Shown here: positions 8,759-17,712 of the stretch, piece by piece
Layout of the letters: each line of letters begins with the position of its first letter
Position numbering within the stretch: the first letter of the stretch is position 1
Assembly (NCBI RefSeq): GCF_029542625.1
Contig: NZ_CP120733.1
Span: 124,001-188,000 of the forward strand
Origin: Tepidibacter hydrothermalis
GTDB taxonomy: Bacteria; Bacillota; Clostridia; Peptostreptococcales; Peptostreptococcaceae
Direction of reading: 5' to 3'
DNA length: 64,000 bases
Notes under the pieces: generated by a model
Told to the model about the DNA's origin: nothing
Databases searched by the model: none
What the model saw: only the letters and a program-made list of their open reading frames with translations
Made by a program: the position numbers and the translations under genes

Positions 8759-9952
8759 ATGACTAATAAAGGACAAAATAAAACTGGATTAGTAGTATTT
8801 TTATTATTCATGCTATATGTAATACAAGCTATGAGTGATAATTTTAAGGGGATAGTTATACCTAGCTTAAAGATGGAATTCGGAATTAATAATACACAGA
8901 TAGGATATTTTCTAATAATAAGTATGTTGTCTTTTGCTGTATTTCAATTCGTAGGTGGAATACTTATTGAGAAATATGGAAAGAAAAAGGTTTTACAACT
9001 TGGATTTATACTTACTATAGGTTCGTTAGGCTTATTGTTAATAAGTAAGAGTTATTTTGCAATAATTGCATCATTATTTGGAGTTAATGCAGGTGTTGCT
9101 ATGTTTGGAGTTGTAGTAAGTACACTGGGACCAGCTCTACCAGTAGCATCTACTGCTGTTCTTATGAATATGATCGCATTTACATATGGAGCTAGTGCTA
9201 CAGTTATACAAAAAGTATCTGGTAAGCTTTTATTACAAGGATATGACTGGAGAAATTTCTTTGGTTTTATGATGGCATTTTCTGCTGTTTTATTCGTATA
9301 TCTTATGTTTATTAAGATTCCAGAAAGTGAAAATTTAGGATCTGAGTCTAATGAAAAAATCAATCTTATGGACGTTTTAAAAGATAAGATGGTATGGTTA
9401 TATATTGGTTGTCTTGGATTTTACTTGGCATCTGAAATGGGAACTGGAAACTGGTTTGGAAACTATATGAATGAAGCATATTCTTTTAATCCAGATGCTA
9501 GAGGATTTTATGTATCATTATTCTTTGGAGTTATAACTCTAGGTAGATTAGCTGGAGGGTTTGTTGCAGAAAAAGTGGGATATCTAAAGAGTATAATAGT
9601 ATTCTCTCTTCTTTCATGTATATCAACTTCAATAGGTCTATTTATGGGTAAGGGTGGTCTGATAGTGATATCATGTTCAGCTATATTCTTTGCTTTAATT
9701 TTTGGAACTATTTTAACAACAGTAGGGGATGTATTTAAGAAGAATGTTTCATATATAACAGGAGTAATATTAATGTTTTCATATCTTGTATCAACAGCAG
9801 TAAGTTTTTGTATAGGAATACTTAATGATATTGTTGGAGTGCAAGCTGCATATGCAATGATTCCATTATCATTAATAATATGTTGTATAAGTGCTTCAAA
9901 TATTAAGAAAAATGTAGAGTATAAATTATCAAATGTAAATAAAGTTTCATAA
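8759..9952 (+). CDS. Major facilitator superfamily transporter
   Basis: The product has 397 residues with about 12 hydrophobic segments. The loop GGILIEKYGKKKVLQLG between helices 2 and 3 matches the MFS signature. Repeat-like second-half signals appear in GRLAGGFVAEKVGYLKS. It has no soluble domains. AGGGAGG sits about 7 bases before the ATG. It is last in the sigma-54 operon, and most likely imports the substrate of the reductase/dehydrogenase pair or exports a product. Confidence 0.85.
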   Translation: MTNKGQNKTGLVVFLLFMLYVIQAMSDNFKGIVIPSLKMEFGINNTQIGYFLIISMLSFAVFQFVGGILIEKYGKKKVLQLGFILTIGSLGLLLISKSYFAIIASLFGVNAGVAMFGVVVSTLGPALPVASTAVLMNMIAFTYGASATVIQKVSGKLLLQGYDWRNFFGFMMAFSAVLFVYLMFIKIPESENLGSESNEKINLMDVLKDKMVWLYIGCLGFYLASEMGTGNWFGNYMNEAYSFNPDARGFYVSLFFGVITLGRLAGGFVAEKVGYLKSIIVFSLLSCISTSIGLFMGKGGLIVISCSAIFFALIFGTILTTVGDVFKKNVSYITGVILMFSYLVSTAVSFCIGILNDIVGVQAAYAMIPLSLIICCISASNIKKNVEYKLSNVNKVS

Positions 9953-9964
9953 AGTGAAATTTAA

Positions 9965-10004
9965 AATCAAAAACCTCCGTTTATTTCGGAGGTCTTTTGA
10001 TTTA
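9965..10004. terminator. Bidirectional terminator between convergent genes
   Basis: The stem ACCTCCG/CGGAGGT is flanked by A-rich and T-rich arms (AATCAAAA, TTTTGATT). It can end the MFS operon on the + strand and the lipoprotein gene on the - strand, whose stop codon it overlaps. Confidence 0.85.
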
Positions 10005-10670
10005 TTTATTTTCTTCAAATTGTTCATCGTAGAACATCATATCATTTATTATTTTTTGAACTCTAGGAAGAAATTCTTTTTCTAGGTCTCGTGGGTATTG
10101 AACTATTGCATAGTACATCCTTTCATTGTGATTAAATATTGATACTTTTCCTATTGTATCAGTCTTATTTTCTTGTTTTTTTATTATATCAAATTCTTCA
10201 TCAGAATCTTCTATAAGTGTATAGTCGTTGATTGTTTGGTCTGTTGTTTCAAATCCGTCTTCTGTAACACTATCTCTTGCTACTTTGGTCATGTTTTCTA
10301 AATTTGATGATACTGTTTTTATTGGTGAGAAGAAAGTTACTTTTGCTTTTTTGTTTTTTTCGTTATTAAAGTTGGCATATACTGTTAAAAAATCACCTTC
10401 TTTAGAATTTGCTAACATGTCTTGTGGTATATATGTTGTAAATTCAAGATTAGAATCATCGTATAAGTTAAAGTCCAGTGTTATATCTTGATCTGCAATT
10501 TTAAGAGTTTCGTTTTTTGATTGAGCTCTTGTTTGTGCTGGAGTATCTTTGATTTTTTCTTTTTCCACTGCATTGGGGTCTGGTGCTTGGTATGAAGGTG
10601 AAAAATCAAAGCACGCTATTGTATTAAATAATACAAATACAAGTAAAAGAAAGAAAGATAATTTTCTCAT
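10002..10670 (-). CDS. Predicted lipoprotein of unknown function
   Basis: The product has 222 residues. It opens with a basic start, a hydrophobic signal and a lipobox ending in NTIAC (Cys about residue 20), so it should be lipid-anchored outside the membrane. The mature part is polar, rich in Asp, Glu and Lys, begins with a low-complexity linker, and then seems to form one globular domain with alternating beta strands (YTLIEDSDEEFDI, MYYAIVQYPRD). I recognise no family. It is transcribed alone, with AGGAGG a few bases before its start on the minus strand. Confidence 0.7.
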   Translation of the reverse strand: MRKLSFFLLLVFVLFNTIACFDFSPSYQAPDPNAVEKEKIKDTPAQTRAQSKNETLKIADQDITLDFNLYDDSNLEFTTYIPQDMLANSKEGDFLTVYANFNNEKNKKAKVTFFSPIKTVSSNLENMTKVARDSVTEDGFETTDQTINDYTLIEDSDEEFDIIKKQENKTDTIGKVSIFNHNERMYYAIVQYPRDLEKEFLPRVQKIINDMMFYDEQFEENK

Positions 10671-10802
10671 GGTAAACCTCCTTGATTGTAAAATATATCC
10701 GTTTTAGATTAGTATGCCCGATATTCAAATAAATATATATAGGACAAGTTAATATATGTTAAAATAGAATATGAAAACGATTACATGTAAGGAGTTGATT
10801 TT

Positions 10803-11444
10803 ATGAAATTATTTATAGACACAGCTAATGTTGATGAGATAAGAGAGATAAATGATTGGGGAGTTATTGAAGGAGTTACTACTAATCCATCTTTAATAGC
10901 TAAAGAAGGAAGAGATTTTAAAGAGGTAGTTAAAGAGATAACTAGTATAGTAGATGGACCGATATCTGCTGAGGTAATATCTTTAGAGGCTGAGGGTATG
11001 ATTAAGGAAGCTGATGAGCTTGTTAAGATTCATCCTAATATAGTTATAAAGATTCCTATGACTAAAGAAGGACTAAAGGCTGTAAAGCATATGTCATCTA
11101 ATGGAATAAAAACTAATGTTACTTTAGTATTCTCTGCAAATCAAGCTTTACTTGCTGCTAAAGCAGGAGCTACTTATGTAAGCCCATTTGTTGGAAGACT
11201 AGATGATATAGGTCATATTGGTGCAGATTTAATAAGGGAAATATCTGATATATTCGATATTCATGGAATAGAAACTGAGATAATATCTGCAAGTATAAGA
11301 CATACTGAGCATGTTAAGCAATCTGCTCTTGCAGGAGCTGATATAGCTACTATACCATACAAAATATTTGTACAGATGTTAAAGCATCCTATGACTGATC
11401 TTGGAATTGAGAGATTCTTAAAGGATTGGGAAGGGGTTAAGTAA
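10803..11444 (+). CDS. fsa: Fructose-6-phosphate aldolase / short transaldolase
   Basis: The product has 213 residues, the length of the FSA/TalC class and much shorter than classical transaldolase. [13 protein letters not shown] at the start, [13 protein letters not shown] (about 26) and the Schiff-base lysine in [11 protein letters not shown] (about 84) are typical. It may split or form fructose 6-phosphate from dihydroxyacetone and glyceraldehyde 3-phosphate, or act as a transaldolase in the pentose phosphate path; sequence alone does not separate these. AAGGAG precedes the ATG. It appears monocistronic, with a family A repeat directly behind it. Confidence 0.88.
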   Translation: MKLFIDTANVDEIREINDWGVIEGVTTNPSLIAKEGRDFKEVVKEITSIVDGPISAEVISLEAEGMIKEADELVKIHPNIVIKIPMTKEGLKAVKHMSSNGIKTNVTLVFSANQALLAAKAGATYVSPFVGRLDDIGHIGADLIREISDIFDIHGIETEIISASIRHTEHVKQSALAGADIATIPYKIFVQMLKHPMTDLGIERFLKDWEGVK

Positions 11445-11709
11445 AAAATATTTTTTAGTTAAGTGATTGAGCGAAAATGCTGATTATTGAAATACCGCTA
11501 CTTAGTTAAAATTTTCATAAAACTAAAGATTTTGCTTTATAAAATATCCTAAAACTTCATGAACTCCCGTTGGTCAGACAATGAAGTTTCTTAACAGATA
11601 TTTTAACAGCACAATCTAAGTTTTATAGAAAAATATTAACGAAAAAGTAGCTAACATTTCAATAACCAGCATTTTTTAGTTTACCAGCTTAAGAAAAAAA
11701 TATTTTTTA
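11445..11709 (+). repeat. Family A palindromic repeat, copy 2
   Basis: It starts at the stop codon of fsa. The outer arms AAAATGCTGATTATTGAAAT and ATTTCAATAACCAGCATTTT pair. The inner parts AAAGATTTTGCT and AGCACAATC pair where copy 1 has GATCATGAC and GTCATAATC, that is, changes on both sides keep the stem. The core ATATCCTAAAACTTC / GAAGTTTCTTAACAGATAT is conserved. Confidence 0.85.
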
Positions 11710-11970
11710 TGAGTAGAAAATTAGATGATTTTGAACCTACATTGGAACTCATTTCTACAATAAAGAAATTTTGATGAAAGGAAGAATAATTTTATAAAAG
11801 CAGAATATATTTATATAAGGGTTGTACACAAACTAAGTAAAGAGAGCATGTAGTACAATTTGGGTTCTACTTTTATATTGGACTCAATGCAATAAATGTT
11901 AAAATTTTACTCTAAATAAGATTATAATATACTATTTTTAGTATAGAAATATAAAGTGAAACTTAATTAA
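11710..11970. other. Gap before pepD, no gene seen
   Basis: It is AT-rich sequence with a small hairpin (ATACTATTTTTAGTAT near 11930) close to the pepD start and the motif ATAAAGTGAAACTTAATT, which recurs at about 45724. No open frame with a ribosome site was found. Confidence 0.4.
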
Positions 11971-11985
11971 GAAAGGATGATTTTT

Positions 11986-13443
11986 ATGAGTAATGTTTTA
12001 GTCAATTTAAATCCGTCATCTGTTTTTGAATATTTTGAAGAAATGTCTAACATTCCTAGAGGTTCTGGAAATGAAAAAGCAATCAGTGATTATTTAGTTG
12101 CTATTGCAAAAAAACATAATCTAGAAGTTGTACAAGATGATGTACTAAATGTAATTATTAAAAAACCAGCAACTGCTGGATATGAAAATGCACCTACTGT
12201 TATAATTCAAGGTCATATGGATATGGTGTGTGAAAAAAATAAAGGTACAGTACATGATTTTAAAAAAGATCCTCTTAAATTAAGAATAATAGATGATATG
12301 ATCTACGCTACAGATACAACACTTGGTGCTGATGATGGTATTGCTGTAGCTTATGCACTTGCACTACTTACATCTGATGATATTCCACATCCTCCTCTTG
12401 AAGTTTTAGTTACAGTAGAAGAAGAAACGGGTATGGATGGAGCTGTAGGACTAGATCCAAAACATCTTGATGGAAAATTTTTAATCAATATAGATTCAGA
12501 AGAAGAAGGACAACTTTTAGTAAGCTGTGCGGGTGGTATAACAACAAGACAAATACTTCCTGTAAGCTGGGAAGATGTAAATAAAAATGATATCTCGTAT
12601 ACTATAAATATTAGTGGGCTGTCTAGTGGTCACTCTGGTTCCGATATTGATAAGGGAAGAGGAAATTCAAACAAATTAATGGGAAGAATTCTAAATGATC
12701 TATCTAGTGATTTTGATTATTCTATAAAATCAATAGACGGTGGATCAAAACATAATGTAATTCCTAGAGAAACCACTACTGTTATTTGTATTAATCCTAA
12801 TGATTCTATAAAATTAACAGAAAAAATAAATAAGTGGGATACTATTTTAAAAAATGAACTTAGAGCTTCAGACAAAGGTGTAGCAGTAAAACTTGAAAAA
12901 TGTGAAGATAATACTTCAAAAGTATTTTCAAAAGAAACGATGAAAAAAGCTATTGCATCATTAGTATTGATTCCACACGGGGTACAAAGTATGAACATGG
13001 AAATGAAAAATTTAGTGGAGAGCTCAATGAACTTAGCTATTATAACGACAACAGATACAAAAGTAATCTTTGAGAGCTCTATAAGAAGTTCTGTACAAAG
13101 TTTAAAATACAATATATTAAATCAAGCAAAAATGATTGCAGATCTATTAGGTTGTGAATTAATAGAAAGCGCAGATTATCCAGAATGGGCATATGATCCT
13201 GACTCTAAATTACGTCAACTATTTGAAAAAGTATATCAACAAAAATATGGTAAATCTCCTGAGGTATCAGCTATTCATGCAGGCCTTGAATGTGGTTTGT
13301 TTAAAGAAAAAAACAAAGATTTGGATATGGTTTCTTTTGGTCCAGATATGTTTGATGTACATACAGCAAATGAGCATTTAAGTATTTCGTCTACTCAAAG
13401 AACTTGGGAATATTTATTGGATGTTTTAAAAGAAATGCGCTAA
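11986..13443 (+). CDS. pepD: Aminoacyl-histidine dipeptidase (PepD, M20 family)
   Basis: The product has 485 residues, the normal PepD length. Metal-site motifs of M20 peptidases are visible: GHMDMV (about 75), TLGADDGIAVA (about 115) and the catalytic Glu in EEETGMDGA (about 147). It splits unspecific dipeptides such as those with N-terminal beta-alanine or alpha residues and C-terminal His, and serves peptide catabolism in the cytoplasm. GAAAGG (11971-11976) abuts an ATG at 11977 but is 9 bases before the ATG at 11986, and the family starts with this second Met, so 11986 is chosen. Confidence 0.9.
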   Translation: MSNVLVNLNPSSVFEYFEEMSNIPRGSGNEKAISDYLVAIAKKHNLEVVQDDVLNVIIKKPATAGYENAPTVIIQGHMDMVCEKNKGTVHDFKKDPLKLRIIDDMIYATDTTLGADDGIAVAYALALLTSDDIPHPPLEVLVTVEEETGMDGAVGLDPKHLDGKFLINIDSEEEGQLLVSCAGGITTRQILPVSWEDVNKNDISYTINISGLSSGHSGSDIDKGRGNSNKLMGRILNDLSSDFDYSIKSIDGGSKHNVIPRETTTVICINPNDSIKLTEKINKWDTILKNELRASDKGVAVKLEKCEDNTSKVFSKETMKKAIASLVLIPHGVQSMNMEMKNLVESSMNLAIITTTDTKVIFESSIRSSVQSLKYNILNQAKMIADLLGCELIESADYPEWAYDPDSKLRQLFEKVYQQKYGKSPEVSAIHAGLECGLFKEKNKDLDMVSFGPDMFDVHTANEHLSISSTQRTWEYLLDVLKEMR

Positions 13444-13450
13444 TTTATAA

Positions 13451-13488
13451 AGGGCAAATCGATTTATAATCGATCTGCTCTTTTTTTT
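13451..13488 (+). terminator. Intrinsic terminator of pepD
   Basis: The stem AGGGCAAATCGATT / AATCGATCTGCTCT (two G-U pairs) is followed by eight T, starting 7 bases behind the stop codon. Confidence 0.85.
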
Positions 13489-13510
13489 ATGCATAGTATT
13501 GATAAAGGAA

Positions 13511-13596
13511 CTACACTTGCAAATATTTTAAGCAACGGATGCTGTTAGAGATCGTTGGAGGAATGAGTTATACCTTAGCATGAAGCAAATTTTCTT
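13511..13596 (+). repeat. Family C repeat, copy 2
   Basis: It shows the order CTTGCAAATATTTTAAG, CAACGGATGCTGTTAGAG, ATCGTTGGAGGAATGAG, TTAGCATGAAGCAAATTTT. The CAACG/CGTTG stem is kept. It lies about 145 bases before the next gene. Confidence 0.75.
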
Positions 13597-13741
13597 ACAT
13601 GTTTATTTTTATAATATTGACAGTGGATATCCTTTAATTTACTATAATTATAATAAGGATAACGGAATTGATATTTACATATTTGATTGACTTTATCCAT
13701 TGTGACACAAATAATTCGATTTCCTAAAAGGAGAAAATTTT

Positions 13742-14614
13742 ATGGAAAAACAAAATATAGGATATATAAAAAATACATTAAAAAATTATTCATTAGACTT
13801 AAACTCAGGTGAAAAATCATCTTCTGAGTTTGATGAGTTTAAAAAATTATATCAAAGCATATCTAATTCTGATGAAAAAAATGATTATTTCGATTCTGAA
13901 TTAGATATTAATCAAGAACAAGGTAATAATGATGATAATACAAGTAATTTAGTACATTACAAAAACTCAACTGAGGAAGAAATAAACTTTAAAAATCAAA
14001 ATATATTTACAAATCCGCATAATAATATTAATTTACCTATAAGTTCACTTAAAAACAAAGAGAACACTAGATCTGTTATAAGAGACTTATTAGATTTTGA
14101 TTTTAATGATAATGAAAACACGGATGATGAAAATTCTGATATATTATATACAATATTAATGGAAGAATTATCAGAATCTATAGGAAAGAATTATAAAAAT
14201 ATGAAAGAAGAAGTAAGTTATTTAATTGAATTATTAAGAAAAAATAAACCAAGATCTAGAAAGTTAAAAGAATTACATAGTGATATAGGCATGATGGTAT
14301 TAGCCATGGATTACTTAAGTAGGTTATTTACAAAGATAGAGGAGAGAAAACCTAAAGAAGATAATGCTTTAAATAAAAAAATTGAGAAGGTATCTTCTTC
14401 AGATAAAGAAATATATATTACTGTACTTGGAGATATGGAAAACACAAATAAACTTGCCAATTTTTTAGTATTAACAAAAAGAATAAGTAAATGGGAGATA
14501 TATAAAGTCAATTATGATAGTGTAAGTATTTATATATGGGCTAAAGATGATATTTATTTTTATGACATTATAGAAATAGCAGATTCATTAGAAATAGATA
14601 TACTTCCTTTTTAA
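13742..14614 (+). CDS. Hypothetical acidic protein
   Basis: The product has 290 residues and no recognised family. The first 125 residues are low-complexity, rich in Asn, Asp, Glu and Ser, and likely disordered. Residues 130-200 look helical (ILMEELSESIGKNYKNM). The last 70 residues look like one compact alpha/beta domain (IYITVLGDMENTNKLA, then VNYDSVSIYIWAKDD). No signal peptide or membrane segment is seen. AAAGGAG lies 9 bases before the ATG. It is monocistronic, ending in its own terminator. The layout, a disordered arm plus a small C-terminal domain, suggests an adaptor rather than an enzyme, but that is only inference. Confidence 0.65.
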   Translation: MEKQNIGYIKNTLKNYSLDLNSGEKSSSEFDEFKKLYQSISNSDEKNDYFDSELDINQEQGNNDDNTSNLVHYKNSTEEEINFKNQNIFTNPHNNINLPISSLKNKENTRSVIRDLLDFDFNDNENTDDENSDILYTILMEELSESIGKNYKNMKEEVSYLIELLRKNKPRSRKLKELHSDIGMMVLAMDYLSRLFTKIEERKPKEDNALNKKIEKVSSSDKEIYITVLGDMENTNKLANFLVLTKRISKWEIYKVNYDSVSIYIWAKDDIYFYDIIEIADSLEIDILPF

Positions 14615-14618
14615 TTTT

Positions 14619-14649
14619 AAATGGTATTTTAATACCATTTATTTTTTTT
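14619..14649 (+). terminator. Intrinsic terminator
   Basis: The stem AAATGGTAT / ATACCATTT with loop TTTA is followed by eight T. It starts just behind the stop of the hypothetical gene. Confidence 0.85.
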
Positions 14650-14741
14650 GAAATATTACTGAACTTTTTGAATTAAAATTTCCATATTTAAATGTGTAGA
14701 GCAATAAAGGCTCTATAAATTTAAATTAAGGAGTGATTTTA

Positions 14742-15965
14742 ATGACTAGAAAAAACAATTATCCTATAGTTTTAGTCCATGGCTTTGCTGGCTGGGGAAG
14801 AGATGAAGTTCTAGGAATGCCTTATTGGGGTGGTATAAGTGAAGATTTTGAAGAAATACTAAATGACAATGGATATGAAACTTATACAGCAACAGTGAGT
14901 CCTTTTGCAAGTAACTGGGATAGAGCCTGTGAGTTATATGCTTATATAAAAGGTGGAACTGTTGATTACGGTAAGTATCATAGTGAAAAATATGGTCATA
15001 GCAGATATGGAAGAACTTATTCAGGTGTTTATCCTCAATTAGGTGAAGTTAATCCACAAACTGGGGAAATTAATAAAATTCATTTACTTTCTCATAGTAT
15101 GGGAGGACAAACAGTTAGAGTGTTTGCTCAATTACTTGAGGTGGCCTCACAAGAGGAAATTGAAGCTGTTTTAGGCAAAAATGCAACTGAAGAAGATATA
15201 AAGATGGCAATTGATAAAAAAGAGTTATCCCCATTATTTGTAGGAAATAATTCGTTTGTTCACTCAGTTACTTCTATTTCAACTCCTCATGATGGAACAA
15301 CTTTAACATATGGTGTTATGGGAATAGTTCCTTATGCTCAACAGATTATTGGATTAGTTGCAGCACAAGCAGGAATTTATGACAAGCCTGTTTATGATTT
15401 TAAATTAGATCAATGGAATCTTAAAATGAATCCAGACGAATCCTATATGGACTATGTTGAAAGAGTATTTAATAGTAACATATGGTCAGACACTAAAGAT
15501 ATTAGTGCATGGGATTTAAGTCCGGATGGAGCTAAAGAATTAAATAGTTGGGTTGATGCTCAACCAAATATATATTATTTCTCTTGGTCAACAGAAGAAA
15601 CTAAAGAAGGAATTATTACAGGAAATCACTATCCAGAGATTGGAATGTCTCCAATGCTTGTACCTTTTTCAATTCATATGGGAAGATATACTCAAGATGT
15701 TGAAGGTAAGGTAGAAATAGATAAGAAATGGTTCCAAAATGATGGAGTAGTAAATACAATTTCAATGAATGGACCAAAAATAGGATCTAAAGATGAAATT
15801 GTAAAGTACAATAAATATAATAAAGATGTTCCAAAAGGAAAGTGGAACCATATGGGAATACTTGATTCAGTAGACCATGAAGAAATCGTAGGAGTAGGTA
15901 CTGTATTGAAAAAAGGCGAATGGTACAAAGAATATGCACAGTTTTTAGGACGTTTATCTAAATAA
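14742..15965 (+). CDS. Triacylglycerol lipase, family I.5-like
   Basis: The product has 407 residues with the alpha/beta-hydrolase fold of the staphylococcal/Geobacillus lipase group: oxyanion region PIVLVHGFAGWGRDE (about 8), nucleophile elbow SHSMGGQTVR (about 119), and late Asp and His candidates in NDGVVNT and DSVDHEE. Asp and His residues between 60 and 95 (HSEKYGHSRYG) resemble the zinc site of this group. Known members are secreted, yet this frame begins MTRKNNYPIVLVHG with no signal peptide, and no upstream extension is plausible because AAGGAG (14728-14733) lies 8 bases before this ATG. It should hydrolyse long- or medium-chain acylglycerols. Confidence 0.85.
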   Translation: MTRKNNYPIVLVHGFAGWGRDEVLGMPYWGGISEDFEEILNDNGYETYTATVSPFASNWDRACELYAYIKGGTVDYGKYHSEKYGHSRYGRTYSGVYPQLGEVNPQTGEINKIHLLSHSMGGQTVRVFAQLLEVASQEEIEAVLGKNATEEDIKMAIDKKELSPLFVGNNSFVHSVTSISTPHDGTTLTYGVMGIVPYAQQIIGLVAAQAGIYDKPVYDFKLDQWNLKMNPDESYMDYVERVFNSNIWSDTKDISAWDLSPDGAKELNSWVDAQPNIYYFSWSTEETKEGIITGNHYPEIGMSPMLVPFSIHMGRYTQDVEGKVEIDKKWFQNDGVVNTISMNGPKIGSKDEIVKYNKYNKDVPKGKWNHMGILDSVDHEEIVGVGTVLKKGEWYKEYAQFLGRLSK

Positions 15966-15990
15966 AGATATAATTTAAAAGCAAAGTAAA

Positions 15991-16045
15991 AATAAGCACT
16001 GTTAAAATCACTAAAACTTAGTGATTTCACAGTGCTTATTTTTTT
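15991..16045 (+). terminator. Intrinsic terminator of the lipase gene
   Basis: A nearly perfect 23-bp stem (AATAAGCACTGT ... ACAGTGCTTATT outside, AAATCACTAA / TTAGTGATTT inside) is followed by T7. Confidence 0.9.
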
Positions 16046-16059
16046 ACTAGTTTTGCAAA

Positions 16060-16126
16060 ATTGTATTGATACAATTGTAAAAAATGTACAAATTTATGTG
16101 ATTGTATTGATTGTATGCGATACAAT
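16060..16126 (+). promoter_or_regulatory. Twin palindromic operators before pdxS
   Basis: ATTGTATTGATACAAT (16060-16075) and ATTGTATGCGATACAAT (16110-16126) share 7-bp arms ATTGTAT/ATACAAT with 2- and 3-base centres, 50 bp or nearly five helical turns apart. A further ATTGTAT half-site is at 16101. This looks like a cooperative repressor or activator site; a MocR/PdxR-type regulator of vitamin B6 synthesis is a natural guess, but no such gene is in the window. Confidence 0.6.
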
Positions 16127-16198
16127 ATGAGACAATAACATTAGAAAAGGGAAAACCTGTAATTATTGTATGGGTATAATTATAAAGGGGGAGTTAAT

Positions 16199-17074
16199 AT
16201 GAGTAGATATGAATTAAATAAGAATTTGGCTCAAATGCTAAAAGGTGGAGTTATAATGGATGTTACTAATCCAGAAGAAGCAAAGATTGCTGAAGAAGCA
16301 GGTGCTTGTGCTGTTATGGCTCTAGAGAGAGTTCCTGCTGATATTAGAAAAGATGGTGGAGTTGCAAGGGCTTCAGATCCACAAATGATAAAGGGAATTA
16401 AAGAAGCTGTTTCTATTCCGGTTATGGCAAAGGTAAGAATAGGACATTTTGTAGAAGCTCAGATACTTGAAGCTTTAGAAGTAGATTACATAGACGAAAG
16501 CGAAGTTTTAACACCTGCTGATCCTACTCTTCATATTGATAAAAAAGATTTCAAAATTCCTTTTGTTTGTGGAGCTAAAAACTTAGGTGAAGCTTTGAGA
16601 AGACTTGGAGAAGGTGCATCGATGATTAGAACTAAAGGTGAGCCTGGAACAGGAGATGTTATAGAAGCTGTCAAACATATGAGAATGATGAACTCTGAAA
16701 TTAGAAGAATTCAAGGTCTATCAAAGGAAGAATTAATGAATGCTGCTAAAGAACTACAAGCTCCTATTCATTTAGTCGAGTATATTCATGAACATGGAAA
16801 ACTTCCTGTTATAAATTTTGCAGCTGGTGGAGTTGCTACTCCTGCTGATGCCGCAATGATGATGCAGCTTGGTTGTGATGGAGTATTTGTTGGATCTGGG
16901 ATATTTAAATCAGGAGATCCTAGAAAAAGAGCTAGTGCTATAGTTAAGGCTGTTACACATTATAATGATCCAAAGATACTAGCTGAAGTATCAGAGAATC
17001 TTGGGGAAGCAATGGTTGGAATCAATGTTTATTCAATAGACAAAGAAGAAAGAATGGCTAATAGAGGGTACTAA
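16199..17074 (+). CDS. pdxS: Pyridoxal 5'-phosphate synthase subunit PdxS
   Basis: The product has 291 residues, a (beta/alpha)8 barrel that makes PLP from ribose 5-phosphate, glyceraldehyde 3-phosphate and ammonia. Typical stretches are [20 protein letters not shown] (about 15), [18 protein letters not shown] with the active Lys (about 79), and [18 protein letters not shown] (about 205). The barrel forms a dodecamer with PdxT subunits feeding NH3. The chosen ATG at 16199 lies behind AAAGGGGG and gives the normal family length; an upstream in-frame start adds 11 unlikely residues. It is followed after one base by pdxT. Confidence 0.96.
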   Translation: MSRYELNKNLAQMLKGGVIMDVTNPEEAKIAEEAGACAVMALERVPADIRKDGGVARASDPQMIKGIKEAVSIPVMAKVRIGHFVEAQILEALEVDYIDESEVLTPADPTLHIDKKDFKIPFVCGAKNLGEALRRLGEGASMIRTKGEPGTGDVIEAVKHMRMMNSEIRRIQGLSKEELMNAAKELQAPIHLVEYIHEHGKLPVINFAAGGVATPADAAMMMQLGCDGVFVGSGIFKSGDPRKRASAIVKAVTHYNDPKILAEVSENLGEAMVGINVYSIDKEERMANRGY

Positions 17075-17075
17075 A

Positions 17076-17651
17076 ATGAAAAAAATTGGTGTTTTAGCAC
17101 TTCAAGGTGCATTTGAAGAACATATAAATATGATTAAATCTATAGGACATGAAGCTATTGAAATAAGAAAAAGTGAACAGCTAGACGATATTGACGGAAT
17201 TATTTTACCTGGTGGGGAAAGTACGGCAATGGGAAAACTACTTGATGATTTTAAAATAAAAGAAGTTTTAATAAATAAAATAAACAATGGTCTGCCGGTA
17301 TGGGGAACATGTGCTGGAATGATCTTACTTGCAAAAGAACTAGACGGTGATGAAGATGCTCATCTTAAAGTTATGGATATAAAAGTAAGACGAAACGCAT
17401 ATGGTTCTCAACTAGATAGTTTCATTAATAAAGAGCTAATTAAAGGGGTAAGTGATAAAGAAATCCCTATGGTGTTTATAAGAGCTCCGTATATTGTAGG
17501 TGCAAGTGAAGATGTTGATTTGCTTCACTCAGTTGATAATAATATTGTAGCGGTACGTCAGAAAAATATGCTTGCAACTTCTTTTCATCCAGAACTAACG
17601 GATGATACAACTTTTCATGAATACTTTATAAATATGACAAATAGAATATAA
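17076..17651 (+). CDS. pdxT: Pyridoxal 5'-phosphate synthase glutaminase subunit PdxT
   Basis: The product has 191 residues, a class I glutamine amidotransferase. The nucleophile Cys is in WGTCAGMILLA (about 78), with GGESTAMGKL (about 47) and the His-Glu pair in SFHPELTDD (about 170). It releases ammonia from glutamine and channels it to PdxS. One base separates it from pdxS, so the two are translated as a unit. Confidence 0.96.
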   Translation: MKKIGVLALQGAFEEHINMIKSIGHEAIEIRKSEQLDDIDGIILPGGESTAMGKLLDDFKIKEVLINKINNGLPVWGTCAGMILLAKELDGDEDAHLKVMDIKVRRNAYGSQLDSFINKELIKGVSDKEIPMVFIRAPYIVGASEDVDLLHSVDNNIVAVRQKNMLATSFHPELTDDTTFHEYFINMTNRI

Positions 17652-17657
17652 ATATAG

Positions 17658-17691
17658 AAGGCTGTGAGTTTATGTATAAACTCACAGCCTT
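17658..17691. terminator. Hairpin between convergent pdxT and a lipoprotein gene
   Basis: A perfect stem AAGGCTGTGAGTTTA / TAAACTCACAGCCTT has a four-base loop. It has only a weak T-rich tail on either strand, so termination is likely but not certain. Confidence 0.65.
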
Positions 17692-17712
17692 GTGTTGTAG
17701 AGTAAAGTTTTT

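Noticed and set aside
12717-13112. 131-codon antisense frame in pepD
   Set aside because: There is no ribosome site, the composition is typical of antisense frames, and pepD is complete.
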